The notes below the pieces were generated by a model that saw nothing but the letters and a program-made list of their open reading frames with translations, did not search any database and had not been told where the DNA came from. A DNA stretch of 64,000 bases, from the NCBI RefSeq assembly GCF_016864555.1, contig NZ_CP044011.1:3801501-3865500 (forward strand), read 5' to 3'. The translations under genes and the position numbers were made by a program. Every line of letters starts with the position of its first letter. Within the stretch, counting starts at the first letter, position 1. This document shows positions 46,392 through 56,577 of this stretch, piece after piece. Source of the stretch: Sinorhizobium sp. BG8 (GTDB taxonomy: Bacteria; Pseudomonadota; Alphaproteobacteria; Rhizobiales; Rhizobiaceae).

Positions 46392-47423
46392 TCAATCGGG
46401 CGCAAGCGTGCCATCCGGGTCTACATCTGCCTTCTTCTCGCTTCTGGCATAGCGGGAAAGGCGCGTGAGCGTGGTGAACCAGGCCGGGTTGCGGTAGGGA
46501 CCGAACTTGAAGAACTGCCGGTCCTCCGCATCGAACGGCCGGAAGCCGATCCGCCCCGTGGTCCGGGAAATCTTGCGACCGTTCGCCCAGATCTCGACCA
46601 GTGACTGCTCGTCAGCTCCGATGCGCAGATGATAGACCATCGTCGTCCACTTGCCGAAGGGATCGGGCAAGGGGGCGAAGACCTCCACGCTGATGTCGCG
46701 GGCGCACGAAACCTCGGCCTCCTCTTCCCCCGGAGCGACGGTGTGGGTAACCCCCTTCAGATCGTGCCCGATCGAAAGCGGAGGCGACGACTGTATCTCG
46801 TCAAAAAGGGTCGGCGCGTTGAGGTCGTGCCCATCGCCGTACCCAGGCCGCGACCGGGCGGTCTCCTGCGCGGCGATGACGACGCGGCAGAGCACGTCCG
46901 CCGGATTGCGCTCCGGCAACTCGTTATCCTGTTCGATCGTGACCTTGAATATGCGCTCGTTGAAACGCTGGGCGAGGAGTGGCGCATCCTTGGGCGGATC
47001 GTCCTGCTTCCATTGCCCGATGACGAACCGCCCGGTACGCGAAGTGATGCTGTCGTCGACGAACATGTCGAAACGATACCAGATGTCGGTGCCTATCGGC
47101 TTCCAGACAGCTTTCGCTTCCCAGAGTTCCGCCCGCTCCTGGCCATCCGCCGTGTAGGAGCCATCCTCGTTGCGGCATCCGGCGTGCGACTGGGGCGAAA
47201 GCAGAGCGCCGGTTGTACGCCGGTTTCGGACGGTCGCCGTCGCCGCTGACCGTCCTTCGCCGTCCACCGGTCCGAAGGTGAAGCTGTTCTCGCTCCGGCT
47301 GCAGACAAACCAGTTTGGCGAGGGGCTACCGCTCCCGAAATCATCGAAGATCGCCTGGGCCGCTGCAGGGCAGGCCTGGGACGCCATGAAGCAGGTGATC
47401 AGAGCGGCAGGACCTGCACGCAC
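46392..47423 (-). CDS. Secreted polysaccharide lyase (heparin lyase I-like, PF14099)
   Basis: 343 residues from a GTG at 47423, with GAGGGAG 6-7 bases upstream; signal peptide ends ACPAAAQAI. The jelly-roll-type core is visible in DGSYTADGQERAELWEAKAV, IWYRFDMFVDDSITSRTGRF, VIGQWKQDD and GKWTTMVYHLRIGADEQSLV with IWANGRKISRTTGRIGF. The FVIGQWKQ segment is the family mark. It may act on an uronate-containing exopolysaccharide, its own or a plant's. Substrate unknown. Convergent to nothing; single gene. Confidence 0.78.
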   Translation of the reverse strand: MRAGPAALITCFMASQACPAAAQAIFDDFGSGSPSPNWFVCSRSENSFTFGPVDGEGRSAATATVRNRRTTGALLSPQSHAGCRNEDGSYTADGQERAELWEAKAVWKPIGTDIWYRFDMFVDDSITSRTGRFVIGQWKQDDPPKDAPLLAQRFNERIFKVTIEQDNELPERNPADVLCRVVIAAQETARSRPGYGDGHDLNAPTLFDEIQSSPPLSIGHDLKGVTHTVAPGEEEAEVSCARDISVEVFAPLPDPFGKWTTMVYHLRIGADEQSLVEIWANGRKISRTTGRIGFRPFDAEDRQFFKFGPYRNPAWFTTLTRLSRYARSEKKADVDPDGTLAPD

Positions 47424-47551
47424 ATAGCTCTCCCTCGGAAATCAAGTGTCAAACGAGGCTGCCTCCCGGATGGCCGAACTTAGCATAACGCAATTTTCGG
47501 TCCCCTGCGGCGGCAAGCGACGAATTTTGCGACTGCCGTTTCGGGTGCGCG

Positions 47552-49417
47552 TTATCCGCCCTCCAGATACGCCTCGATGACCGCCAGGAACTGGTCGCCG
47601 TATCGATCGCGCTTCGCCTCGCCTATGCCGGGAATGTCGAGCAGTTCGACATCGTCACGCGGGCGCTCTTTTGCCAGCGCAATGAGCGTCGTGTCGGGAA
47701 AGACGACATAGGGCGGCACGTCCATCTCCTGAGCGATCGATCTCCGCTCGGCCCGCAGCAGTTCGAAGAGTTCGAGATCGGAACCGGAGAGCGCAGACCG
47801 CTCGCGTCCGGCGGAAGTCCTTGCGCCACGAGCCGCCTTGCCCGACGTCAGGCGATCCTTGCGGAACAGCACCTGGCGCTCGTGCCGGAAGACCGCCCGG
47901 GACTCGGGTTCGAGCTGAAGTGCACCGTAAGCGGCATGATCGACCTTGATCAGTCCGGCAGCGAGAAGTTGGCGGAACACGGATTGCCAGGTTCGGGCGG
48001 GAATATCCTTGCCGGCTCCGAACACCGGCATGCTGGTGTGGCCGAAGCGCTCGGTCTTCTCATTGACGTTGCCGGTGAGCACATCGATCACGTGGCCGGC
48101 GCCGAAGCGCTCGCCGGTGCGGTAGACTGCGGCAAGCGCGGTGATGGCGGCTTCCGTTCCGTCCCAGGTCTCGACCGGATTGCGGCAGGTATCGCAATTG
48201 CCGCAGTTGCCCGGATGAGCCTCACCGAAATGGCCGAGGATCGCCTGTCGTCGGCATCCCGCCGTTTCGCAGATTGCGAGTAGCGCATTGAGCTTCGATC
48301 GTTCGATGCGTTTGATTTCCTCCGCCGCCCCGCCTTCGTCGATCATCCGGCGGCGCTGGAGCACGTCAGCCATCCCATAGGCCATCCAGACCTCGGAGGG
48401 CAGTCCGTCGCGCCCTGCCCGCCCCGTCTCCTGATAGAAGGCTTCCACAGAGCCCGGAAGATCGAGATGGGCGACGTAGCGCACGTCCGGCTTGTCGATG
48501 CCCATGCCGAAGGCGACCGTCGCCACGAGGCAGAGATTTTCCTCCTTGAGAAAGGCGTCCTGATTGGCGTCGCGCACGGCGCGGTCGAAACCCGCATGGT
48601 AGGGCAGCGCGCGAATTCCCTGGACATTGAGCCATTCGGCCGTGTCCTCGACCTTGGCGCGCGACAGGCAGTAGACGATGCCGCTCGCCCCCTCGTGCCT
48701 GGACAGAAATCGCAGGAGCTGCTGGCGCGGCTGGTCGCGCTCGGCGATGTGGTAGGTGATGTTCGGCCGATCGAAGCTCGTGCTGAAGATTCTGGCGTTG
48801 TCCAACGCCAGCCGGGCGACGATATCGTCACGCGTATGGGGATCGGCAGTTGCGGTGAGCGCGACACGCGGAACGCCGGGATGGGCTTCCGCCAGGAGCC
48901 CGAGTTCGCGGTACTCCGGACGAAAATCGTGCCCCCACTGGGATACGCAGTGCGCTTCGTCGATCGCAAAGAGTGCGATGCGGCTCGTACCGATCATCTC
49001 GCGAAAGCCGGGGGTGAGGATCCTTTCGGGGGTGACGTAAAGAAGGTCCAGCTCGCCGGCAGCAAGCGATCGTTTGACCGCCGCCGCTTCCTCGCGCGAC
49101 AGCGAGGAATTGAGCGCCGCGGCCCTGACGCCAAGCTGCTTCAGGGCTTCAACCTGGTCGCGCATGAGCGCAATCAGCGGCGAGATGACGATGCCGACGC
49201 CTGGCCGGCAAAGTGCCGGAATCTGGAAGCAGAGGGACTTGCCGGCACCGGTCGGGAAGAGCACCACGGCATCGCCCCCTCCGGCGACGTGCTCGACGAC
49301 GTCCTGTTGCCGGCCACGGAACGCGGAATAGCCGTAGACCCGCTTGAGTACCTCGAGGGGGTCGCGAACCGTTGCGGTCGCAAAGAGTCTGTCTATGGAA
49401 TGGGAGGAATCGGACAT
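47552..49417 (-). CDS. recQ: ATP-dependent DNA helicase RecQ
   Basis: 621 residues from [20 protein letters not shown]. Walker [22 protein letters not shown] box [20 protein letters not shown], motif [19 protein letters not shown] zinc Cys in [11 protein letters not shown] and GNCGNCDTC, and a C-terminal HRDC domain ([20 protein letters not shown]). Full set of the canonical RecQ. Unwinds DNA 3' to 5' in recombination repair. Confidence 0.97.
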   Translation of the reverse strand: MSDSSHSIDRLFATATVRDPLEVLKRVYGYSAFRGRQQDVVEHVAGGGDAVVLFPTGAGKSLCFQIPALCRPGVGIVISPLIALMRDQVEALKQLGVRAAALNSSLSREEAAAVKRSLAAGELDLLYVTPERILTPGFREMIGTSRIALFAIDEAHCVSQWGHDFRPEYRELGLLAEAHPGVPRVALTATADPHTRDDIVARLALDNARIFSTSFDRPNITYHIAERDQPRQQLLRFLSRHEGASGIVYCLSRAKVEDTAEWLNVQGIRALPYHAGFDRAVRDANQDAFLKEENLCLVATVAFGMGIDKPDVRYVAHLDLPGSVEAFYQETGRAGRDGLPSEVWMAYGMADVLQRRRMIDEGGAAEEIKRIERSKLNALLAICETAGCRRQAILGHFGEAHPGNCGNCDTCRNPVETWDGTEAAITALAAVYRTGERFGAGHVIDVLTGNVNEKTERFGHTSMPVFGAGKDIPARTWQSVFRQLLAAGLIKVDHAAYGALQLEPESRAVFRHERQVLFRKDRLTSGKAARGARTSAGRERSALSGSDLELFELLRAERRSIAQEMDVPPYVVFPDTTLIALAKERPRDDVELLDIPGIGEAKRDRYGDQFLAVIEAYLEGG

Positions 49418-49576
49418 GATGCCTGCAATTCTATGGGAACGGATCTGCGGAGGGAACCGCGCCACTGCGAACGAAACCATTGTGCGTTAGAATAAGAGTG
49501 GTGGGACGAAGCGGGAATGACGGGAGCACTCGTGGTCTCCTGCACGGTGGAACCTCAAGCACGAGGGAGCGACACC

Positions 49577-50200
49577 ATGAAAAGCGCCGGATCGAAGGCA
49601 CATTGGGAAGGCGTCTACGCCACGAAGGCGGAGCAGGACGTCAGTTGGTTCCAGCCTTCCCCAACGCTATCGCTGGAACTGATCGCCGGCCTTGGTCCCG
49701 CTGCAGATACCGGCGTCATCGACATTGGCGGGGGTGCCTCACGCCTTGTCGATGAACTCCTCGCCAAAGGTTTCGAGACCATCGCGGTGCTTGACCTCTC
49801 CGAAAAGGCCCTGGCGGTGGCGAAGGCGCGCCTCGGCGGCCCGGCGGCACGGGTCAGGTGGATCAACGCCGACGTGACGACGTGGCAACCGTCCGGGACC
49901 TACGACATCTGGCATGACCGGGCAGCGCTCCACTTTCTGACGGACGAGCGCGACCAGGAGGCCTATGTTTCCCGGCTGCGTCAGACCGTGAAGATTGGCG
50001 GGCATGCCATCATCGCCACCTTTGCTCCGGACGGACCGGAGAAGTGCAGTGGCCTGCCGGTCCTACGCCACAGCCCGGAAAGCCTAGCTGCAATGCTGGG
50101 CGACGATTTCACCCTCATCGAAAGCCGCCACCTGGAGCATTGTACGCCTTGGGGGACAAAGCAGTCCTTCCAGTACAGCCTGTTTCGGCACGATGCATGA
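49577..50200 (+). CDS. Class I SAM-dependent methyltransferase
   Basis: 207 residues from MKSAGSKAHWEGVYATKAEQ, with GAGGGAG upstream. SAM-binding motif I GVIDIGGGASRLVDELLAKG, then LDLSEKALAVAKARLG, RWINADVTTW and YDIWHDRAALHFLTD. The DVSWFQPSPTLSLELI start is typical of the thiopurine/tellurite-like small methyltransferase group (Methyltransf_12/25). Substrate unknown. Confidence 0.88.
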   Translation: MKSAGSKAHWEGVYATKAEQDVSWFQPSPTLSLELIAGLGPAADTGVIDIGGGASRLVDELLAKGFETIAVLDLSEKALAVAKARLGGPAARVRWINADVTTWQPSGTYDIWHDRAALHFLTDERDQEAYVSRLRQTVKIGGHAIIATFAPDGPEKCSGLPVLRHSPESLAAMLGDDFTLIESRHLEHCTPWGTKQSFQYSLFRHDA

Positions 50201-50271
50201 GCGCCTCGGCAGGCATCGCGGGAAAATCGGCGCGATCCATGACAAGGTTCTCAGGATGACACTCCGCTCCT

Positions 50272-51711
50272 TCAGAGCAGGCAGGCGAACCGGCTCGCCG
50301 CGAGGCGAAACTCCTCAGGCGAAAAGCCGGAGAAGCCTATGACAAGCCCCTGCTGTGGCGGGTGCGAGACATACATGGACGAGAGCGCCCGGGCTCCCAA
50401 CCCTGCCGTTGCGGCTGTGGCAGCGGCCTCGACATCGGAGGTCGGCACTTTCAGCCGGGCCACGAGGTGCAGCCCCTGGTCCGGGACGATCACCTCCAGG
50501 GCGGCGGATCTCGTGCCCGAGCGCAGCCCCTCGACCAGCCCATCCCTTGCCGCCTCGGTTCGCCTTCGAGCCCGGCGCAGGTGGGCGGCGAAGTGGCCTT
50601 CCCGCAGGAGGTCGGTCATCGCCCCCTCCGCCAGCGTTGGCGGATACCTGTCGGTACGCATGCGCAACGCGACGACCTGGCTCAAGAGCGGTTCGGGTAT
50701 CACGGCGTAGCCGAGCCTCAACCCGGGAAACAGCACCTTCGAAAACGTGCCGAGGTAGATGACGCGATCAGAACCGTCCAGTCCCTGCATGGCCGTCAAT
50801 GGCGCCCCGGCGAAGCGGAACTCGCTGTCGTAGTCGTCCTCGATGATCCACGCGGCATTGTCTCTCGCCCACTCGATGAGCGCGAGCCTGCGGCGCATGC
50901 TCATTGTCACCCCGAGTGGAAACTGGTGAGAGGGAGTGACATAGACCGCCCTCGCTCGGGGCATGAGGTTCCGGCCCAGTTCCGCATCCAGTCCTTCCGC
51001 ATCCACAGGAACGCCCGCGATGCGCATGCCGGCCCCCGTGAAGGCGAGGCGCGCGCTTGGATAGCACGGATCCTCCAGCCAGACGCCGTCCCCCGGCCGA
51101 AGTGCCGTGCGGATGATGAGGTCCAGTCCTTGCTGCGTGCCAGAGGTGATGACGATGGAGGCTGCATCGCACCGTACGCCGCGCGCGCTACGGAGATAGG
51201 AAGCGATCGCTTCCCTCAGTTCCAGGCTTCCCAGGGGATCGCCGTAGTGGAAGTGGGCTGGCACCGGCCTGGCGAGATGCCACGACAGCAGCTTGCGGAA
51301 GGTACCGAGGGTGCGTGGATCGGAAACCGCGACGCCAAGCGTGCCCGGAAGCGGCAGTGCACTCTCGGCAGTACGAGCGCCATTCTCGGACGAGGGCCGC
51401 AGATGCGGCACCCGCTCCGCCACGAAGGTCCCCGCCCCTACCCTTGCCTCGGCGAAGCCATCCGCGGTCAGCATCTCGAACGCCGCCACGACGGAGGCAC
51501 GGGAGACCTTCAGCCGAGCCGCAAGGTCGCGGGTCGGCGGAAGCTTGCCGCCCGGCGGAACGGCACCCGTCTCGATCAGCCTCCTGATTGCGCCATAAAG
51601 CGCGGCCGTCCTCGGGCCGGCATCCGGGAGGACCGGGACAAGCGCCGACCAGTCCGGTGAATTGGTCCAGATTTTTCTCTTCGAATTGGAACTTTTTCGA
51701 GCCAATGCCAT
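50272..51711 (-). CDS. MocR-type transcriptional regulator (GntR HTH fused to PLP aminotransferase fold)
   Basis: 479 residues. N-terminal GntR winged helix (PTRDLAARLKVSRASVVAAFEML), linker, then a fold-type I aminotransferase domain with ITSGTQQGLDLIIRTALRPG, YVTPSHQFPLGVTMS, IIEDDYDSEFRFAG and the PLP lysine in YLGTFSKVLFPGLRLGY. Probably senses PLP or an amino compound. It is divergent from the PNPOx-like gene (38 bases between the starts), the usual target arrangement. No ribosome site before the ATG at 51711, so a later start is possible. Confidence 0.92.
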   Translation of the reverse strand: MALARKSSNSKRKIWTNSPDWSALVPVLPDAGPRTAALYGAIRRLIETGAVPPGGKLPPTRDLAARLKVSRASVVAAFEMLTADGFAEARVGAGTFVAERVPHLRPSSENGARTAESALPLPGTLGVAVSDPRTLGTFRKLLSWHLARPVPAHFHYGDPLGSLELREAIASYLRSARGVRCDAASIVITSGTQQGLDLIIRTALRPGDGVWLEDPCYPSARLAFTGAGMRIAGVPVDAEGLDAELGRNLMPRARAVYVTPSHQFPLGVTMSMRRRLALIEWARDNAAWIIEDDYDSEFRFAGAPLTAMQGLDGSDRVIYLGTFSKVLFPGLRLGYAVIPEPLLSQVVALRMRTDRYPPTLAEGAMTDLLREGHFAAHLRRARRRTEAARDGLVEGLRSGTRSAALEVIVPDQGLHLVARLKVPTSDVEAAATAATAGLGARALSSMYVSHPPQQGLVIGFSGFSPEEFRLAASRFACLL

Positions 51712-51749
51712 GGCGCAAGCTAAGGTGACGAATACAGGAAGGCAAGGCC

Positions 51750-52487
51750 ATGTTCAGACAGACGACACCGGATACCCAGTCCTACCCCGTAACGGAGCGC
51801 AACCGCGTGAAGCGCCTGCACGAGCGCGGCAGCTATGACCGGGCAGCCGTCCACGCCATTCTCGATGCCTCCCTGCTCTGCCACGTGGCCTATGTGATCG
51901 ACGGGCAGCCCTATTGCACGCCGACCATCTTCTGGCGCGAGGGCGAGATGCTCTACTGGCATGGATCGTCGGCAAGCCGCATGCTCAGGCACCTGAAACA
52001 GGGAACGCCGGCCAGCCTGACCGTATCCCACCTCGACGGCCTGGTCCTGGCGCGTGCCGGCTTCAACCACTCGGCCAACTATCGTTCGGCGATGTGCTTC
52101 GGCGTGGCGCGCATCATCGATGATCCGCAGGAGAAGGCCGAAGCTATCCGCGGCGTCGTGGATCGCTTCTATCCGGGACGAAGCTCCACCCTGCGCCCCG
52201 TCACGACCCAGGAGGTCAAGGCGACAACGGTCATCGGCATGCACATCGACGAAGCCTCGGCAAAGGTCCGGGCCAAAGGCGTTGGCGACAACGAGGAAGA
52301 TTACGGCCATCCGGTCTGGGCCGGGGTCATCCCGGTCAGGACCATCGTCGGCGAGCCGCAGGTGTGTCCCCGCCTCGTAGACGGCGTCGCCCCGCCGGAT
52401 CTCTTCTCGCTTTATCAACCCGGCGAAACACTCGACCAGGCACTCTCGGAGGCGCAGAGCATCTACGAGCGCGAGGCAACCGCCTGA
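51750..52487 (+). CDS. Pyridoxamine 5'-phosphate oxidase-like flavin-binding protein
   Basis: 245 residues with AGGAAGG before ATG. The split-barrel FMN fold shows in LLCHVAYVIDGQPYCTPTIF and LYWHGSSASRMLRHLKQG, with ASLTVSHLDGLVLARAGFNH and NYRSAMCFGVARII. It belongs to the nitroimidazole-resistance / PNPOx-like subgroup found next to MocR regulators. Likely controlled by the divergent MocR gene. Confidence 0.87.
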   Translation: MFRQTTPDTQSYPVTERNRVKRLHERGSYDRAAVHAILDASLLCHVAYVIDGQPYCTPTIFWREGEMLYWHGSSASRMLRHLKQGTPASLTVSHLDGLVLARAGFNHSANYRSAMCFGVARIIDDPQEKAEAIRGVVDRFYPGRSSTLRPVTTQEVKATTVIGMHIDEASAKVRAKGVGDNEEDYGHPVWAGVIPVRTIVGEPQVCPRLVDGVAPPDLFSLYQPGETLDQALSEAQSIYEREATA

Positions 52488-52518
52488 AGGGTGGCACAGT
52501 GATCCGGACGGAAAGCCG

Positions 52519-53331
52519 CTATTTCTTCGGGAACATGAAAACCAGGGCGGCCCTCAGGCCCCATTCCGGGCCGCCGGGCGGTGCGTCGGCATAGTATCTG
52601 ACGCCGAACTGCAGGCTGACCGGCTGGGTTCCGAAATGCGTCACCTGCGCGAACATCAGGTTGATCGGCACCGTCCATTCGGAATGCTCCCAGTCGTAGG
52701 TCGATTCCGTGTTGAGCGTCACGGAACGTCCGTGCCCAAGTGCATAGGAAACGAACGGCTGCAGGAAGGTCTGGTTGACGTCCTCGCGGTCGCCGTCACC
52801 GGCGACCGACCAGATGTGGTTCGCAAGCCCGCCGACCGTCCATGGACCATGCTGGACGAGAGCGACACCTGTCGGGCCCAGCCCGAACTTGCCGGTGCCG
52901 AGCGCGTCGTCCGAGGCGGTTGGAATAAGAAAAGCCGGCCCGAGCCCCCAGATCAATCCTCCGGGACCGGGCTGGCTCGGGCTGAAAAAGAAGCTCTGGG
53001 TGATGTCGCCAAGCCCGAAGAGATCGCTGTCACCCGGAATGTAGTCGCGGTAGGAGATCGGCAGTATCGTCCTCGAGATGATGTTCCATTCATCGTTGAG
53101 CTCGATCGGTACGACCGGCTGGAAGTTCATCGTATAGGCAAAGCCGTCATCATCAGGACCGGCACCGAAATCGAAATTGCTCTGGAACGGGACACTGATG
53201 AGGGACGCAACCGGATTGGAGAGCTGCTTCGACAGCGCGTCTGCGTCCGCTTGCTGCGCGAGCGCAGCTCCGGCCGTGGAGAGCAGCGGTCCGAATGCGG
53301 CAAGAATCTTGGCAATTCCCGGGAAATTCAT
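52519..53331 (-). CDS. Outer membrane transporter-like beta-barrel protein
   Basis: 270 residues from MNFPGIAKILAAFGPLLSTA, with GGAGGG upstream; signal peptide ends GAALAQQ. Barrel strands follow (PFQSNFDFGAGPDDDGFAYT, WNIISRTILPISYRDYIPG, LIWGLGPAFLIPTAS, VALVQHGPWTVGGLANHIWS, VSLQFGVRYYADAP). It ends ALVFMFPKK. Similar to the MetA-pathway-of-phenol-degradation / transporter-like outer membrane family. The frame is open much further upstream but that part is antisense to the next gene. Confidence 0.78.
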   Translation of the reverse strand: MNFPGIAKILAAFGPLLSTAGAALAQQADADALSKQLSNPVASLISVPFQSNFDFGAGPDDDGFAYTMNFQPVVPIELNDEWNIISRTILPISYRDYIPGDSDLFGLGDITQSFFFSPSQPGPGGLIWGLGPAFLIPTASDDALGTGKFGLGPTGVALVQHGPWTVGGLANHIWSVAGDGDREDVNQTFLQPFVSYALGHGRSVTLNTESTYDWEHSEWTVPINLMFAQVTHFGTQPVSLQFGVRYYADAPPGGPEWGLRAALVFMFPKK

Positions 53332-53511
53332 CAGCTTTTCCCTCCACCTTTCCGGAAATATTGCACGAGGCCGGCGATTCGACCAGACGAGCCCCTGGTT
53401 CCGTGGTGGCGCGGATAACAGCGCGGTTTGCTTCCCCGCTGTGCCCGTGGAAAGATGTCTCGCATCGACCGATCGTTTCCGATTCGAGCCGTCAGTACCT
53501 TGGAGGCATGT

Positions 53512-54504
53512 TTGACCAGCATTTCCGACGTCAGCGAGGCCTTGAGGATCCCGACCTTCGAGGATGTGAAGGCCGCCCGTGAACGCATATTCGGTTTCGC
53601 CCACCGCACGCCGGTCCTGACCTCCCGGACGGCCGACGAACAGGCGTCCGCCAGCTTGTTCTTCAAGGCGGAGAACCTGCAACGCGTCGGCGCCTTCAAG
53701 TTTCGCGGCGCCTACAACGCAATAGCAGCCCTCGACGCAAGCGCGCGGCAAAGAGGCGTCATCGCCTTCTCCTCGGGCAATCACGCCCAGGCAATCGCCT
53801 ATGCCGCGAAGCTGCAGGGGGCTCCGGCGACGATCGTCATGCCGAGTGACGCCCCGGCGATCAAGATAGCCGCCACGAGGGGCTATGGCGCGGAAGTCGT
53901 GTTCTACGACCGCTATACGGAGGATCGCGAGGCAATAGGTCGGAGACTTGCGGCCGAGCGGGGAGCCTCCCTCATTCCCCCCTACGACCACCCGGACGTG
54001 ATCGCCGGACAGGGCACTGCCGTCATGGAACTGATCGAGGAGGTGGGAGAACTCGACCTTGTCGTCGTGCCGCTCGGCGGAGGCGGCCTGCTCGCCGGCA
54101 GCGCGCTCAGCGTGACGGCTCTCCTCCCCGATTGCACGATCATCGGCGTCGAGCCCGAAGCTGGCAACGACGGCCAGCAATCCCTGCGCAAGGGCGAGGT
54201 CATCCGTATCCCCGTGCCCAAATCCATCGCCGACGGCGCTCTGACGCCGAGTGTCGGCAACTGCAATTTTCCGATCCTCAAACGCGATGTCGACGATATC
54301 GTCACTGCCAGCGATGCCGAACTCGTCGCAACCATGCGCTTTTTTGCCGAACGCATGAAGATCATCGTGGAGCCGACGGGCTGTCTCGCAGCGGCGGCCG
54401 TGCTGCAAGGAACGATCCCCTGTGCCGGAAAGCGGGTCGGCATCGTGCTGAGCGGCGGAAATGTGGACCTGGCGACGTTCAGCGCGCTGGTGGAAGCGCG
54501 CTGA
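53512..54504 (+). CDS. Threonine/serine dehydratase family PLP enzyme
   Basis: 330 residues if the TTG at 53512 is the start: GGAGG stands 5 bases before it and gives MTSISDVSEALRIPTFEDVK. Catalytic Lys in LQRVGAFKFRGAYNAIAALD, PLP phosphate loop VVPLGGGGLLAGSALSV, FSSGNHAQAIAYAAKL and TGCLAAAAVLQ. The fold-type II family includes biodegradative threonine dehydratase and 3-hydroxyaspartate dehydratase. Threonine is plausible because of tdh/kbl nearby, but the substrate is not proven. No ACT domain, so not feedback controlled like IlvA. Confidence 0.87.
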   Translation: MTSISDVSEALRIPTFEDVKAARERIFGFAHRTPVLTSRTADEQASASLFFKAENLQRVGAFKFRGAYNAIAALDASARQRGVIAFSSGNHAQAIAYAAKLQGAPATIVMPSDAPAIKIAATRGYGAEVVFYDRYTEDREAIGRRLAAERGASLIPPYDHPDVIAGQGTAVMELIEEVGELDLVVVPLGGGGLLAGSALSVTALLPDCTIIGVEPEAGNDGQQSLRKGEVIRIPVPKSIADGALTPSVGNCNFPILKRDVDDIVTASDAELVATMRFFAERMKIIVEPTGCLAAAAVLQGTIPCAGKRVGIVLSGGNVDLATFSALVEAR

Positions 54505-54600
54505 ATTCCGCGGCAGCAGCGGGGAGCGCTTCGTGCTGCCTGACCGACATCGCGGGAACCGGACAGCCCGTCCTCCGCAAGTCGGCCCCGCGCCGGCGCA

Positions 54601-56577
54601 TCATCCCTTCGCGGGTCCCTTGACCCTGCCGGAAAGGACGCCGAAGCCGTCGATGATCGCTTCCTGGTTCTCGAGCCGCACAGTTTCAAGCTGGACTTCC
54701 TGAAGCGCGCGCAGGATTTGCGGAACCCTGTCGTCGTCCCCTTCTTCCGTCGCCTGCGCGAGTTCGCGCTCGAGTTCGCGACGCTGCCAGAGCAACGCCC
54801 GTGTGCGCTTGTGCAGTGCCATCGCCTGGAGATAGCCCTCGCGTGCATCCTCCGGCGCGGCTTCCCCCGTTGCCGTCCATATTCTGGAATTGCGGATCTG
54901 CTGGTCGAGCCCCTTCAGCATGGCGTCAAAGCCCGCCGCCTCCAGTTCCTCCACCAGCCGCTCGCGGTCGAGCCGCACGCCTGCAGCCGCCGCGATCCCA
55001 AGTACGGCGGACCAGAAGCGCTGAAGGTCCCGATTTTCGAATTCGATTGCGGCGATCTCGTCATATTCCTCGAAGAGGATCTGCGGGTGGTTGACGATGG
55101 TGAGGGCGAGCACGCTTTCTCTCAGCGCCGGCAGATCCTGCGCGCCGCGCACCAGTGTCGAGCGGGCAAGCCGGTCGGATATGCCGGCGACCGCTGCGCC
55201 ACCGCGCGCGCCCTGCTGCCCGCGCCCGCCCGGCTGACGCTGTCGGCCACCAAAGCCGCCCCGTTCGCCCACCGGTTGCTGGGCTGGCCGGAAGAAGGCG
55301 TTGAGCCGGTCGCGCATGTCCTGCTGATAGTGCCGCCTGACATCCTCGTCCGCGATCACGCCGGTTATCTGCCTGAGGCGCGCCTCGAGTTCGGCGCGGC
55401 TTTCCGGCGTCTCGAAGGTGCCGCTGCCGGCCTCCCGCCCCCATATCATGTCGGCAAGCGCGCGGGCATTGGCCAGCACCTTGTCGAACGGGCCCCTTCC
55501 CTCATGGCGCACGAGGTCATCCGGATCCTTGCCATCAGGCAGCATCGCGAAGCGGACCGTACGGCCGGGCTTGATGTGCGGCAGCGCCAGATCCGCGGCA
55601 CGGTTCGCCGCACGGACGCCCGCCCCGTCGCCGTCGAAGCAGAGGACGGGCTGCGGCGTCATCTTCCACAGCAGTTCGAGCTGGTTCTCGGTAAGCGCCG
55701 TGCCGAGCGGCGCGACCGCGTTCTCGACGCCCGCCTGATGCAGGGCGATCACGTCCATGTAGCCCTCGACCGCGATGATCGTGCCCGGTCCGCTCGCAGA
55801 CTGTGCCGCACGCCGGGCTCGGGTGAAATTGTAGAGGACGTTGCCCTTGTGGAAGAGTTCGGTCTCGTTCGAATTCAGGTACTTGGCCGGCGCATCCGGA
55901 GACATGGCCCGGCCGCCGAAGGCAATCACCTTCTCGCGCGAAGAAAGGATCGGAAACATGATGCGATCGCGGAAGCGATCGTAGGAAACAGGGATTTCCG
56001 GCCCGTGAACGACGAGACCGCAGGCCTCGATGCTTTCCTTGCCGACCCCTTTGCCCGCCAGGAATTCCTTCAGCGCGTTGCGGCTTTCAGGTGCATAGCC
56101 GAGCCGGAAGGTTTCGATCGTGCGACCGGTGAGACCGCGATCGCGAAGGTAAGCCCGCGCCCGGGCGCCGTTCGCCGTCTGCAGCTGGTCCTGAAAGAAT
56201 CGGGTCGCCATCTCCATGACGTCGAGCAGCCCGGTGCGTTCCTTGTCCCGCCGCTCCGCCTGCGGATCGGCCGCCGGCAACGGCACGCCGGCCATGTCGG
56301 CGATCGTTTGCACCGCCTCGGGAAAACTCAGCCCCTCGAGTTCGGTCAGAAACCGGAAATGGTCTCCGCTCACGCCGCATCCGAAGCAGTGATAGTTGCC
56401 CTTGCGGTCCTGGCAATGGAAGCTCGGGGACTTTTCTCCGTGGAAAGGGCAGCACGCCCAGTAGTCGCCGCGAGACACGTTCGTCTTCTTGCGGTCCCAG
56501 GTCACGCGTCTGCCGATCACGTTCGAAATCGGAACGCGGTCACGGATGTCGTCAAGAAAGGCGTTGGAAAAGCGCAT
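54601..56577 (-). CDS. dnaG: DNA primase
   Basis: 658 residues from MRFSNAFLDDIRDRVPISNV with GAGGG upstream. CHC2 zinc-binding domain (CPFHGEKSPSFHCQDRKGNY then HCFGCGVSG), TOPRIM/catalytic core (IIAVEGYMDVIALHQAGVEN; CFDGDGAGVRAANRAADLAL) and a C-terminal helicase-binding region (about 500-650). Synthesises RNA primers at the replication fork. Confidence 0.99.
   Translation of the reverse strand: MRFSNAFLDDIRDRVPISNVIGRRVTWDRKKTNVSRGDYWACCPFHGEKSPSFHCQDRKGNYHCFGCGVSGDHFRFLTELEGLSFPEAVQTIADMAGVPLPAADPQAERRDKERTGLLDVMEMATRFFQDQLQTANGARARAYLRDRGLTGRTIETFRLGYAPESRNALKEFLAGKGVGKESIEACGLVVHGPEIPVSYDRFRDRIMFPILSSREKVIAFGGRAMSPDAPAKYLNSNETELFHKGNVLYNFTRARRAAQSASGPGTIIAVEGYMDVIALHQAGVENAVAPLGTALTENQLELLWKMTPQPVLCFDGDGAGVRAANRAADLALPHIKPGRTVRFAMLPDGKDPDDLVRHEGRGPFDKVLANARALADMIWGREAGSGTFETPESRAELEARLRQITGVIADEDVRRHYQQDMRDRLNAFFRPAQQPVGERGGFGGRQRQPGGRGQQGARGGAAVAGISDRLARSTLVRGAQDLPALRESVLALTIVNHPQILFEEYDEIAAIEFENRDLQRFWSAVLGIAAAAGVRLDRERLVEELEAAGFDAMLKGLDQQIRNSRIWTATGEAAPEDAREGYLQAMALHKRTRALLWQRRELERELAQATEEGDDDRVPQILRALQEVQLETVRLENQEAIIDGFGVLSGRVKGPAKG

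Noticed and set aside
53332-54408. Upstream extension of the outer membrane protein frame (minus strand)
   Set aside because: It would be antisense to the dehydratase gene; the ATG at 53331 has GGAGGG and a signal peptide directly after it.
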